Assembly: GCF_902833055.1 (NCBI RefSeq)
Contig: NZ_CADFEJ010000001.1
Span: 62,001-126,000 of the forward strand
Direction of reading: 5' to 3'
DNA length: 64,000 nucleotides
Origin: Burkholderia territorii
GTDB lineage: Bacteria; Pseudomonadota; Gammaproteobacteria; Burkholderiales; Burkholderiaceae
Each line of letters opens with the position of its first letter. The first letter of the stretch is position 1. Of this stretch, positions 10,506 to 18,514 are shown piece after piece. The position numbers were made by a program, and so were the translations under genes. Under the pieces are notes generated by a model. That model had not been told where the DNA came from. It saw nothing but the letters and a program-made list of their open reading frames with translations, and ran no database searches.

Positions 10506-10745
10506 ATGCCCGTGATCACAGTTCGAAATTTGTCCGACGAGGTGCATCGCGCGCTTCGAATCCGGGCGGCGCAACATGGCCGCAGCACCGAAGCCGAGGT
10601 GCGCGACATTCTGGAGCAGGCCGTCCGGCCAGACGGGCGGCCGAGGCTCGGAACGTTGTTGGCCGAGATCGGGCGGGAGGCCGGCGGTATCGATTTCGAG
10701 ATTCAGCGCGACAGATCGCGCACCGATCCGATGAGCTTCGAATGA
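10506..10745 (+). CDS. FitA-like ribbon-helix-helix antitoxin
   Basis: A 79-residue antitoxin. The N-terminus MPVITVRNLSDEVHRALRIRAA is the ribbon-helix-helix DNA-binding part, followed by HGRSTEAEVRDILEQAV, the pattern of FitA/StbC antitoxins; the C-terminal segment is the toxin-neutralising tail. The start at 10506 is chosen because homologues begin at this Met; an upstream ATG at 10470 exists in frame. The stop codon overlaps the toxin start (ATGA). Antitoxins of this kind repress their own operon as a complex with the toxin. Confidence 0.9.
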   Translation: MPVITVRNLSDEVHRALRIRAAQHGRSTEAEVRDILEQAVRPDGRPRLGTLLAEIGREAGGIDFEIQRDRSRTDPMSFE

Positions 10746-11161
10746 TCCTGGTCGACACCAACGTCATTTCCGAGCCGTTGCGGCGCGAGCCGAGCGGGGC
10801 GGTGATCGAATGGCTCGACGCGCAGATCGTCGAGACGTTGTTTCTTTCCGCGATCAGTCTCGCGGAAATGCGATTCGGCGTGGCAGCGTTGCCGGAAGGG
10901 CGCAGGCGGGACTGGCTGGAGCAAAGCATCGAGCAGCGCGTCCTGCCGCTGTTTCGCGGCCGGATCCTGCCGTTCGACGATGCCGCCAGTAAGGCGTATG
11001 CGAGCCTTCGCGCGAAGGCTCGTGCGGCAGGCCACGCGCTGGCACCGGCCGATGGCTTTATCGCCGCGACGGCCGAGGCGAACGGCTTGATCGTCGCCAC
11101 GCGCGACGTCGCGCCGTTCGAAGCGGCAGGCCTGCGCGTGATCGATCCGTGGGCCGGCTGA
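10742..11161 (+). CDS. FitB/VapC-type PIN-domain ribonuclease toxin
   Basis: A 139-residue PIN-domain toxin, expected to cut RNA in a Mg2+-dependent way. The acidic residues that bind metal are visible: Asp in ILVDTNVISE (residue 5), Glu in SLAEMRFG near 42, and Asp in APADGFIAATA near 103. Length and motifs match FitB/VapC. It is co-translated with the antitoxin. The pair is probably a stability or persistence module; no other mobile-element feature is visible nearby. Confidence 0.92.
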   Translation: MILVDTNVISEPLRREPSGAVIEWLDAQIVETLFLSAISLAEMRFGVAALPEGRRRDWLEQSIEQRVLPLFRGRILPFDDAASKAYASLRAKARAAGHALAPADGFIAATAEANGLIVATRDVAPFEAAGLRVIDPWAG

Positions 11162-11200
11162 CGCGGGCCGCCCGCTCCCGAATCATCCGCATCGACAATG

Positions 11201-11228
11201 AAAAACGCGCCGTGCAAGGCGGCGCGTT
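11201..11228 (-). terminator. Rho-independent terminator of the carbamoyltransferase gene
   Basis: On the minus strand AACGCGCC pairs with GGCGCGTT across a 9-base loop and is followed directly by a run of T (11205-11201). It lies 37 bases beyond the stop codon of the minus-strand gene. It may also slow transcription leaving the toxin gene from the other side. Confidence 0.7.
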
Positions 11229-11264
11229 GCGCATGTCGCGTTTGAGTGCGACGCCGGATGCGCG

Positions 11265-12560
11265 TCAATCGATCCCGTGAAACACCGCGTCCTCCGGGCC
11301 GAGGTACGCCGGCGGGCGCCACGTCGCGTCGCGCATCGAATGCTGAACCAGGTTCTCGACGCCGAGCAACACCGCGAAGATTGCCATCCGCACCGGAATG
11401 CCGTTGTCGGTCTGCCGGAAGATCGCGAGCCGCGGATCGCGGTTCAGGTCGACCGACAGGTCGTTCGCGCCGGGCCGGCTGTCGCGCGGCAGCGGGTGCA
11501 TGATCAGCGTGTCGGGCTTGCAGACGGAGTCGACGAGCGCCTGGTTGATCTGGAAATCCGGCGTGTAGCCTTCGAACGACTCGTCGGTGAAGCGCTCCTT
11601 CTGGATCCGCGTTGCATAGACGACGTCCGCGCCGCGCAGCCCGGCCGCGAGATCGTTCGTCTGCTCGATCACGTGGCCGTTCGTCGCGATCTGGTCGATG
11701 ATGTACGCGGGCATTTCAAGCGTCGGCGGCGACACGAGCGTGAACTTCAGCCCGCGGTACAACGCGAGCAGCTTGGCGAGCGAGTGCACGGTGCGGCCGT
11801 ATTTCAGGTCGCCGACGAGCGCGATATGCGCGCCGTCGACAATCTTGCCGAGCCGCGAGAACTCGCGCTGGATCGTATAGAGATCGAGGAGTGCCTGGCT
11901 CGGGTGCTCGCCCGGGCCGTCGCCGCCGTTGATCACCGGCAGGTTGGTCGCGCGCGCGAACTCGGCGACCGAGCCTTTCTCCGGGTGGCGGATCACGAGC
12001 GCGTCGACGTAGCCGGCCATCACGCGGCTCGTGTCGTAGATCGATTCGCCCTTGGCCATCGACGAGAACGTGAAGCCGGTGGTGTCGCATACCGAGCCGC
12101 CGAGCCGGCAGAAGGCCGCGCCGAACGACACGCGCGTGCGCGTGCTGGCCTCGAAGAACAGGTTGCCGAGCACGGCACCTTCAAGTACACGCGAGATCTT
12201 GTGGCGGCGCGCGATCGGCTGCATCACGTCGGCGACGCGGAACAGTGCCTCGACCGAATCCCGCGAGAACTGGTCCACGGAAATCAGTTGCGGCTTGCTT
12301 TCGAACAGGAATTGCTTCGCGAGCCCCTGCTTTTCTACGCTTTGCGTATAGTCCGTGCCTTCCGGTGCCGGGCGGTCGACGATTTCGGACACGAAGCGCT
12401 CGACGATCTCGGGCATGCCGCGCGATTCCTGCGAGTCGTCGGGCAACAGCCACGTATCCAGTGCACGTCGGCTTACGCCGATGCGGTTCGCGAACGCTTC
12501 GCGGGTCATGTTGAGGCGGCGCATCGCGTCGCGCAGGAAGGCTTGCTGGGGAACGGTCAT
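11265..12560 (-). CDS. Aspartate carbamoyltransferase with N-terminal helix-turn-helix domain
   Basis: A 431-residue protein, about 120 residues longer than a classic PyrB chain. Residues about 75-400 form the ATCase fold: the carbamoyl-phosphate loop FFEASTRTRVSFG, HPSQALLDL, and HPLPRDSRPG. ATCase joins carbamoyl phosphate to aspartate in pyrimidine synthesis. The first 60 residues (FLRDAMRRLNMTREAFANRIGVSRRALDTWL, bases 12540-12450) look like an XRE-type helix-turn-helix. The ATG at 12560 is preferred to the GTG at 12569 because of AGGTG eight bases before it. No pyrR, pyrC or regulatory-chain gene adjoins it. It may be a second, regulated ATCase or a moonlighting regulator; the fusion of domains is visible, its role is not. 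Confidence 0.9.
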   Translation of the reverse strand: MTVPQQAFLRDAMRRLNMTREAFANRIGVSRRALDTWLLPDDSQESRGMPEIVERFVSEIVDRPAPEGTDYTQSVEKQGLAKQFLFESKPQLISVDQFSRDSVEALFRVADVMQPIARRHKISRVLEGAVLGNLFFEASTRTRVSFGAAFCRLGGSVCDTTGFTFSSMAKGESIYDTSRVMAGYVDALVIRHPEKGSVAEFARATNLPVINGGDGPGEHPSQALLDLYTIQREFSRLGKIVDGAHIALVGDLKYGRTVHSLAKLLALYRGLKFTLVSPPTLEMPAYIIDQIATNGHVIEQTNDLAAGLRGADVVYATRIQKERFTDESFEGYTPDFQINQALVDSVCKPDTLIMHPLPRDSRPGANDLSVDLNRDPRLAIFRQTDNGIPVRMAIFAVLLGVENLVQHSMRDATWRPPAYLGPEDAVFHGID

Positions 12561-12578
12561 CGGCGGCACCTGAGGGAA

Positions 12579-12599
12579 AATATACGCGATGCGTATATT
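12579..12599. promoter_or_regulatory. Perfect inverted repeat, candidate operator of the HTH-carbamoyltransferase
   Basis: AATATACGC and GCGTATATT are exact reverse complements, separated by GAT. The repeat begins 19 bases upstream of the ATG at 12560 and stands out as AT-rich in GC-rich DNA. Its size and symmetry suit a dimeric helix-turn-helix protein. Because the adjacent gene itself encodes such a domain, autoregulation is the obvious hypothesis. Confidence 0.7.
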
Positions 12600-12792
12600 A
12601 GTTCGCGCGTGGCCGAAGTCAAGGGAAATCTGCGCGACGGCGCCTGTGGCCGGCGCCAGGCGGGGCGGCCGATACTGGCGCGCGGCCGCTGTCTCCGTAT
12701 AATCAGGTCAGGCCCCGTGTCCTGCACGCCGCAGGGCGCCACGCCGCATACGATTCGCCCGGTCGGGCATGTTGACTCGAAGGAGAATGAGA

Positions 12793-12927
12793 ATGACGCG
12801 TACGATTGCTGCAGTGCTGCTGGTGGTGACCGCCGCGCTCGCCGGTTGCAATACCGTTGCAGGCATGGGGCAGGACATTTCGAAGGGTGGCCAGGCAATT
12901 AGTGATACGGCCGAGAAGGCCAAGTAA
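12793..12927 (+). CDS. ecnB: Entericidin A/B-family lipoprotein
   Basis: A 44-residue lipoprotein precursor. The N-terminus MTRTIAAVLLVVTAALAGC is a lipoprotein signal with lipobox LAGC; the mature peptide is NTVAGMGQDISKGGQAISD and a short AEKAK tail, which is the entericidin pattern. Entericidins are small membrane-associated lipoproteins linked to stress and stationary phase. AAGGAGAATGAG precedes the start and gives a strong ribosome-binding site. A strong terminator follows, so it is monocistronic. Confidence 0.93.
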   Translation: MTRTIAAVLLVVTAALAGCNTVAGMGQDISKGGQAISDTAEKAK

Positions 12928-12950
12928 GCCACCGGGTTCCGGAATGCGGA

Positions 12951-12997
12951 AGGCGCCGGGCGTCCCACGATCGCGGGACGGCCCGGCGCCTTTTTTT
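12951..12997 (+). terminator. Strong rho-independent terminator of the entericidin gene
   Basis: GGCGCCGGGCGTCCC pairs with GGGACGGCCCGGCGCC (one bulged base) across a short loop, followed by seven T residues. It starts 24 bases after the entericidin stop codon. Confidence 0.9.
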
Positions 12998-13019
12998 CAT
13001 GGTGCGCGATGCGGCGGCG

Positions 13020-13568
13020 TCAGGCGCTTTCCACGAACGCGTAACGGCCGTCGATCTTGCGCGGCGTGAACCAGCCGAAGTCCGGGAACAGCCGGTTGCG
13101 CACGAACCACACGTAACCGACCAGGATGATCGTGACCGCGAGGGTCGGCAGCGCGGCCGACGGATCGCGACCGAGATCGGCGATCGTCTTCGGCAGTTGC
13201 AGCAGCGACAGAACGATGAACGCGTGATACGCGCCCACGCGATGCGTCGCGAAGCCCCAGATGAACAGCAGCGACAACGGTACCGTCAGGCCGAGGAACA
13301 GCATCGCGGCGCCGGCGCCGAGTCCCTCGGCCCGGAGCAGATAGGCGAGCGCGAGGCTGATCAACAACTGCGCGATGCCAAGCGCGATCAGCACCCGCGT
13401 ATGCACCTTGTTCTTCCTGCACAGTTCGGGGTCGGGGCGCGACGCGATCAGGCGCGCGAGCACGCGATCCTTGAGGCCCTGTCCGGCCAGCTCGGCCAGC
13501 ACGTCGGCTTTCCTCGTGCCCGCGGACAGCAGCGCCGCGATTCTTGTTCTGGCTTCCTTCTTGTTCAT
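13020..13568 (-). CDS. Hypothetical membrane protein
   Basis: A 182-residue protein. The first 55 residues are soluble and charged, with a possible small helical domain (KKEARTRIAALLSAGTRKAD). Then come about four hydrophobic stretches (VLIALGIAQLLISLALAYLL; AAMLFLGLTVPLSLLFIWG; AFIVLSLLQL; LAVTIILVGYVWFV). The C-terminus FGWFTPRKIDGRYAFVE is likely cytoplasmic. I do not recognise a family with known function. It converges on the entericidin terminator. Confidence 0.75.
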   Translation of the reverse strand: MNKKEARTRIAALLSAGTRKADVLAELAGQGLKDRVLARLIASRPDPELCRKNKVHTRVLIALGIAQLLISLALAYLLRAEGLGAGAAMLFLGLTVPLSLLFIWGFATHRVGAYHAFIVLSLLQLPKTIADLGRDPSAALPTLAVTIILVGYVWFVRNRLFPDFGWFTPRKIDGRYAFVESA

Positions 13569-13699
13569 GGCGATGCGAATTGTTGTTCGATGGTTGTCAA
13601 ATGGCCCGGCCACGCGAATATTGCATCTTGCGCGACGGTACGCAACGATTTTGCCGCGTGCGGACACATTCCTACAGTCGTCGCCGATCGACGAACGGA

Positions 13700-14623
13700 T
13701 TAGCCATCGAGACAACCGGCTGACGTGACACGTGCCGGCGGCTCGCGTCGTCGTGTCGCGCCTACCAGCATTCCCGCGACGACGAGTGCGATGCCGAGCA
13801 GTTGCGCGCCGCCGAGCGTTTCGCCGAACAGCGCGACCGCGAACAGCACGGCCGAGACCGGCGCGACCGCCGTGAACAGCGCGGCTTCGGTGCCGCTCGT
13901 GCGCGCCGAACCCGCGTACCAGCACAGATAGCCGAGCACGGTCGGCACCAGCGCGTAGTACGCGATCGCCGACACCGCGCCGATGTTCCAGCCGGTCGCC
14001 AGCGCATGCCATTCGAACGCGGCCGGCACCAGCGCGAGCACGAAGCCGAGGCCCGACATCGCCGTCGACAGCGCGAGCGGCGGCAACGGCGCCGACAGCC
14101 GCCGGTTGAGCAGGATGAACACGGCCTCGCAGGCGACGGCGGCCAGCACCAGCGTGTCGCCGGCGAGCGTCCGGAGCGACGGCATGGCCTGGTCCGGCGC
14201 GAACGTGACGAACAGCACGCCGGCGGTCGCCAGCGCGGCCGCGCACCAGTCGCGCGGCGTCTGCCGCTCGCGCAGCACGACCGCCGCGATCAGCGTCGAC
14301 ATCGCCGGCAGCGTGCCGAGCATCACGCCCGCATCGACGGGCGACGACAGCTTCGTGCCGCTGATCAGCAGCACCGTGTAGCCGACCCCGCCCGCCGCAG
14401 CCTGCACGACCAGCAGCACGGCGTCGCGAATGGAGACCCGCGGCCATCGCATTCGCTGCGCACGCATCAGCGCGAGCAGCAGCGGCGTTGCGATCAGGAA
14501 GCGCAGCGCGGTGGCCGCGAACGGCGGCAGGCCGCCGGCCGCGAGGCGGCTCGCGACGACGGTGCTGCCGACCCCTGCCATTGCAGCGGCGAGATAGAGA
14601 TAGCCGATCAGTCGTGTCTTCAT
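13700..14623 (-). CDS. EamA/DMT-family transporter
   Basis: A 307-residue inner-membrane protein with about ten hydrophobic helices arranged as two EamA repeats, typical of drug/metabolite exporters. Typical features are the early AAAMAGVGSTVVASRL and, in the second half, VPTVLGYLCWYAG and FAVALFGE. The start at 14623 is chosen because it directly precedes the first helix. It follows the AraC gene on the same strand with a gap of about 200 bases, so that regulator may control it. The substrate is unknown. Confidence 0.88.
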   Translation of the reverse strand: MKTRLIGYLYLAAAMAGVGSTVVASRLAAGGLPPFAATALRFLIATPLLLALMRAQRMRWPRVSIRDAVLLVVQAAAGGVGYTVLLISGTKLSSPVDAGVMLGTLPAMSTLIAAVVLRERQTPRDWCAAALATAGVLFVTFAPDQAMPSLRTLAGDTLVLAAVACEAVFILLNRRLSAPLPPLALSTAMSGLGFVLALVPAAFEWHALATGWNIGAVSAIAYYALVPTVLGYLCWYAGSARTSGTEAALFTAVAPVSAVLFAVALFGETLGGAQLLGIALVVAGMLVGATRRREPPARVTSAGCLDG

Positions 14624-14826
14624 GTGCCGCATCGTCGCGTGCGGCGGCGCGGGCGTCTTGAACGAAATTGCAGCGGCGTCGGCGAGCAACACGCGTGAGC
14701 CGGAACGGCAATGTGCTGGAGGGCGCGGCCTGATCGTTCGCGCGCGTCATCGGAAGACGTCGCCGCCGAACGGTGACGATCGGACATCGTCGTGCCGCGG
14801 GTGCCACGCCGCGATGGTGGCGCTCG

Positions 14827-15621
14827 TCAGCCGGCCTGCGTGAATCGTCCGGGCGTGATCCCGAACTGGCGCGCGAAGGCGCGCGTCAGGTGGCTCTGGT
14901 CGGCAAAACCGGCTTCGGCCGCGGCATCCGCGATCGGCCGGCCATTCGCGAGCAGTGCGCGCGCGAGCCGCGTGCGCGACTGCATCAGGTACGCATGCGG
15001 TGTGATGCCGAGTTCGCGCGCGAATCCGCGCAATAACTGGAAGCGGCTCACGCCGCTCAGGCCGGCGAGTTCCGCCAGCGACACGGGTGCGGCCGGTGCG
15101 GCATCGAGCCGCTCACGCGCCACACGGATCGCCGGTGCGACGCCCGCGGGCGGCAACGCGCGATTCGAGTGCCGCGCAAGCAGCCCGGCGACCAGGGTCA
15201 CGAGCGCTTCGTCGCGGGCGAGCGGCAGCGTGTCGCTAGCGACGATCCGTGCATGCAGCCGGCCGAACGCGGCCGCGAGCCGCGCGTCGCGCACGGCCGG
15301 ATGCGCGAGCTCGACACCACCGAGGCCTTCTTCCGCCGCGACGCCCGCGACCAGTGCGGGCGCGAGGTACAGCATCCGCCAGCGCCGGCCCGCACCCGTT
15401 TCGATCGGCATGCCGTCGTGCATCTCGCCCGGATTGACCATGATCGCGTCGCCGGCCAGCGCGTCGACCTGCCCGCGCCCGCTCCAGGACCGGTGCGCGC
15501 CGCTGACGATCACGCCGATCCCGAATTCGTCGTGCGCGTGCCGCGGAAACACGCGGTCGGACTCGAGACTGATTGCCTCGATGCCTTCATCGGTGCGTCG
15601 GTAATGGGTGACACGGTGCAT
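14827..15621 (-). CDS. AraC-family transcriptional regulator
   Basis: A 264-residue regulator. The N-terminal cupin-like sensing domain (FPRHAHDEFGIGVIVSGAHR; GDAIMVNPGEMHDG) is followed by two C-terminal helix-turn-helix units (SLAELAGLSGVSRFQLLRGF and PIADAAAEAGFADQSHLTRAF), which is the AraC/XylS layout. It is divergent from the MoaF gene and upstream of the EamA gene, so either may be its target. The intergenic region holds a 12-bp palindrome, CATGTGCACATG, at 15732-15743. Confidence 0.92.
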   Translation of the reverse strand: MHRVTHYRRTDEGIEAISLESDRVFPRHAHDEFGIGVIVSGAHRSWSGRGQVDALAGDAIMVNPGEMHDGMPIETGAGRRWRMLYLAPALVAGVAAEEGLGGVELAHPAVRDARLAAAFGRLHARIVASDTLPLARDEALVTLVAGLLARHSNRALPPAGVAPAIRVARERLDAAPAAPVSLAELAGLSGVSRFQLLRGFARELGITPHAYLMQSRTRLARALLANGRPIADAAAEAGFADQSHLTRAFARQFGITPGRFTQAG

Positions 15622-15791
15622 GGGCGCTCCTCGGGCCGGCAGCGGCGCGGATCACGTGCACTTTAGCGCGTTCCGGCGCCGCGCGCCCTTCATCCTTTTG
15701 GCCGATACCGCGCGGCGCGCGCAGCCCGCACCATGTGCACATGAGCAGCGTACATGGCCCGCCGGGCCTGAAGCTGCGCGGGAGACGGCAG

Positions 15792-16625
15792 GTGGAACGA
15801 CAGGATCCGGTATTCATTCAGGTTGGCGCGCTCGCGGACGGCTTCGCGCCGGACGCGAACGTCCTCGCGCCCGTGGACGCGCTCGTCGGGCGCTCGCTGG
15901 CCCTCGACGACGCATCGGGCGCATGGCGCGTCTATACGTTCGAGGCCGGCGCGCTGCAATGGCGCGACGCTGCGACCGGCGAGGGCGGCCGTGCGCGTTG
16001 CCGTGTCACGCGGCTGCGCGACGATCTGTATTTCGTCGACTACATCGACCCGGCAGCACGCGCGACGTCGGTCAGTCTCGTGATCGACGTCGGGCAGGGC
16101 GTGTGGACCTCGGTGATCGGCACGCTGCCGACGGAAACCGAGACGCGCGTCGACGCGTTCACGCGCGTCGCACGCGGGCTGCCGCTGACGGGTGTCGATG
16201 CGACGTTCCGGCACGGCACCGTCGGCGGTCATGCACGGCCGGGCCCGCTGCACGGGCCCACGCGCGAACTGATCGGCAAGCGCACGATGTACCGCTACAG
16301 CCCGACCGAATGCTACGAGCACATCTACCTGAACGAGAACTTCTATGCATGGCAGTGTCTGCAGGGTGTCGAAGACGGGCTGGCCGACGTAGACCGCTGC
16401 CATTACTTCAAGCTCGCCGAGCAGTTGTACCTGTTCGTATGGCGCGAGAAGGTGGTGCCGACGCTCGGGGTCGTGCTGATCGACCTCGCGCAACGCAAGA
16501 CGGACGGCAAGATCTTCGGATACCAGGGCGGCGATTTCGGCACGCTGTCGAACTTCCCGGTCGGCGCGCATGCGCAGGTGCTGAACGAAACCGTGCATCC
16601 GCTCGCCGGCGAGGCGCAGCGATGA
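15792..16625 (+). CDS. moaF: MoaF-family protein of the monoamine regulon
   Basis: A protein of about 277 residues with the two-part MoaF architecture: an N-terminal half starting FIQVGALADGFAPDANVLAP and a C-terminal half with YRYSPTECYEHIYLNENFYAWQC. In Klebsiella, moaF lies in an operon (moaEF) induced by monoamines; its biochemical function is not settled. I chose the GTG at 15792 because GGGAGA lies six bases before it and the family starts close to FIQVG; an ATG at 15741 is also possible. The stop codon overlaps the next SDR start, matching the moaE-moaF pairing. No amine oxidase gene is nearby. Confidence 0.82.
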   Translation: MERQDPVFIQVGALADGFAPDANVLAPVDALVGRSLALDDASGAWRVYTFEAGALQWRDAATGEGGRARCRVTRLRDDLYFVDYIDPAARATSVSLVIDVGQGVWTSVIGTLPTETETRVDAFTRVARGLPLTGVDATFRHGTVGGHARPGPLHGPTRELIGKRTMYRYSPTECYEHIYLNENFYAWQCLQGVEDGLADVDRCHYFKLAEQLYLFVWREKVVPTLGVVLIDLAQRKTDGKIFGYQGGDFGTLSNFPVGAHAQVLNETVHPLAGEAQR

Positions 16626-17431
16626 ACGCCGTGCCGGGCAGCGGCCGCCTGCGTGCGGATTTCAGCGGGCACGTCGTGCTCGTCACCGGTGCCGCGCAGG
16701 GAATCGGCGCGGCAATCGCGCGCCGTTTCGCGCAATCCGGTGCATGCGTCGCGCTCGCCGATCTCAACGTCGATGCCGCTGCCGCGCAGGCGGACGCGCT
16801 CGTCCGCGCGGGCGGCGATGCGCGCGCGTATCGCGTCGACGCCGCGAGCCGCGACGCGCTCGTCGCGCTCGTCGCGGCGGTCGAGCGCGACGGCGGCCGG
16901 CTCGACGTCGTCGTTCACAACGCCGCGTACTTCCCGCTGACTCCGTTCGAGCAGATCGATGCGCCGGTGCTCGAGCGCACGCTGTCGGTCAACCTGTCGG
17001 CGCTGTTCTGGCTCGCCCAGGCCGCGCTGCCGGCATTCGAGCGTGCAGGCGCCGGGCGGTTGCTCGTCACGTCGTCGGTGACCGGGCCGCGCGTCGTCTA
17101 TCCGGGGCTCGCGCACTACGCGGCGTCGAAGGCAGGCGTGAACGGCTTCATTCGCGCAGCAGCGCTCGAGCTCGCGCGCCGCAACGTGACGGTCAACGGC
17201 GTCGAGCCGGGGATGATCCGCACGCCGGCCGCCGGCAATCTCGGCGATGCATCGGTCGCCGCGCAGATCGCGCGCGACATTCCGCTCGCGCGAATGGGCG
17301 AGCCGGAGGACATCGCCAGCGCGATGTTGTTTCTCGCATCGGCCGATGCGGCGTACATCACCGGGCAGACGATCGTCGTCGACGGCGGCGCGACGTTGCC
17401 GGAAAGCGGGGCCGTGCTGGGTGACGGGTAA
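16622..17431 (+). CDS. SDR oxidoreductase paired with MoaF (MoaE-like)
   Basis: A 269-residue short-chain dehydrogenase. Motifs: TGAAQGIG (cofactor binding), HNAAYFP, Ser in VTSSVTGP, and YAASK as the YxxxK catalytic pair; it ends with the usual GQTIVVDGGATLPE. Its start overlaps the MoaF stop codon (ATGA), and in the Klebsiella monoamine regulon the MoaF partner is also an SDR. A role in oxidising an amine-derived alcohol or aldehyde is inference from that pairing. Confidence 0.9.
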   Translation: MNAVPGSGRLRADFSGHVVLVTGAAQGIGAAIARRFAQSGACVALADLNVDAAAAQADALVRAGGDARAYRVDAASRDALVALVAAVERDGGRLDVVVHNAAYFPLTPFEQIDAPVLERTLSVNLSALFWLAQAALPAFERAGAGRLLVTSSVTGPRVVYPGLAHYAASKAGVNGFIRAAALELARRNVTVNGVEPGMIRTPAAGNLGDASVAAQIARDIPLARMGEPEDIASAMLFLASADAAYITGQTIVVDGGATLPESGAVLGDG

Positions 17432-17509
17432 GCGGGCGCGGGCGCGATCATGCGACCGGAGCGCCGAGCGTGTCGGCTGAACGGCAGCGCGACACGCGCG
17501 CGGTCGCGC

Positions 17510-18187
17510 CTACAGCCAGCCGTTATGAATGAACTCGACGATCGAATACCGGCGCGGTTCGAGTGCGTGCTGCCGGACGGCCTCGACGATCCGCGACACG
17601 CCGTCCGCGTAGGGCGACGCGCCATACACGCGGGATTCGAATTGCAGGCTGCATGCGCCGTCCTCGATGCGGATCCGGTGGAACGCATGGCGGCCGAGCT
17701 GATCGTCGGGAATCTGCAACGCGTCGCGTTGCTCGGCCGGGTCGCGTACGGAATGGATGTCGTGTGCCGGAACGCCGAGCGAGCGTCCGATACCGACCGC
17801 GGTGCCGGGCACGGATGTCTTGGTGGCCTGGTGCGATTCCGTCACGCTGATGTGGCAATCGCGAAACAGATGGCCGCTGGTTTCCAGCATGCTCATGAAC
17901 TTGAGCATCAGGATGTTCGTGTTCGGACAGAGCACGACGGGGAAGTCGTGCGCGCCGGTTTCGAGGTCGGAGCCGGTGGACAGCTCGACGAGCGGCGAAC
18001 CCGTTGCACGGCAGAATTCGATCGCGGCAGGCAGTTCGCGGCCCGATCCGGCGTGAACGACGATCGAACGTTCGTCGCCCCGTGCCGGGTCCGACCAGGC
18101 CATCACGCGACAGGTTGCCGGGTCGAGTCGGTGCGAGCCGAGCAGTTCGGTTGCCAGCTTGCCGGTGCCAACGACGAGTACTTGCAT
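17510..18187 (-). CDS. Dihydrodipicolinate-reductase (DapB)-like protein
   Basis: A 225-residue NAD(P)-binding protein. It has an N-terminal Rossmann start (MQVLVVGTGKLATELLG), a middle LVELSTGSD segment, and VTESHQATKTSVPGTAVGIG, which lines up with the EAHHxxKxDAPSGTA substrate loop of DapB. It is shorter than DapB (about 270) and its loop replaces the usual His-His and Lys-x-Asp pattern, so it probably does not make tetrahydrodipicolinate for lysine synthesis. It is divergent from the next SDR gene. The true substrate is unknown. Confidence 0.72.
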   Translation of the reverse strand: MQVLVVGTGKLATELLGSHRLDPATCRVMAWSDPARGDERSIVVHAGSGRELPAAIEFCRATGSPLVELSTGSDLETGAHDFPVVLCPNTNILMLKFMSMLETSGHLFRDCHISVTESHQATKTSVPGTAVGIGRSLGVPAHDIHSVRDPAEQRDALQIPDDQLGRHAFHRIRIEDGACSLQFESRVYGASPYADGVSRIVEAVRQHALEPRRYSIVEFIHNGWL

Positions 18188-18306
18188 GGGGTAGAAGACG
18201 GGTTGAGGTTCGGGTTTCGATACGGAACGGTCGTGGGCCGTTCAAGCGCCCGGCGCGATCGCGGCGCACGGCGCGGCGCACCGTGATCGCGCATTATGCC
18301 CGGCCA

Positions 18307-18344
18307 CGTCCGGTCATGCCTGGCGTGAAGCGCATGACCGGACG
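18307..18344. other. Perfect 13-bp stem-loop between divergent genes
   Basis: CGTCCGGTCATGC and GCATGACCGGACG are exact reverse complements with a 12-base loop. The element lies in the 327-base gap between the DapB-like gene and an SDR gene transcribed away from each other. No T-run follows on either side, so it is not a standard terminator. It could be a regulatory site or a repeat element; the rest of the gap shows only a probable SDR ribosome-binding site (AGGAGAG near 18501). Confidence 0.55.
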
Positions 18345-18514
18345 CGGCGGATCAACCGCGCAACTTCGTCGATGATCACGCATCCGTCGCAGCACACGGA
18401 GCAGCGCGAACGGCGCTACGCTGTCGAAACGCCGGCCGGGCACGTCCGTGTCGCGGCCGGCCGCGCACCGAACCGCGTATCATCCACCTCCCTTCGACCC
18501 AGGAGAGCACATCG

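Noticed and set aside
15676..15718. GCGCCGCGCG/CGCGCGGCGC inverted repeat near the AraC/MoaF promoters
   Set aside because: Low-complexity GC sequence; not distinguishable from chance here.
18462..18475. GC-only palindrome CGCGGCCGGCCGCG
   Set aside because: Made only of G and C in DNA of very high GC content, so its symmetry has little weight.
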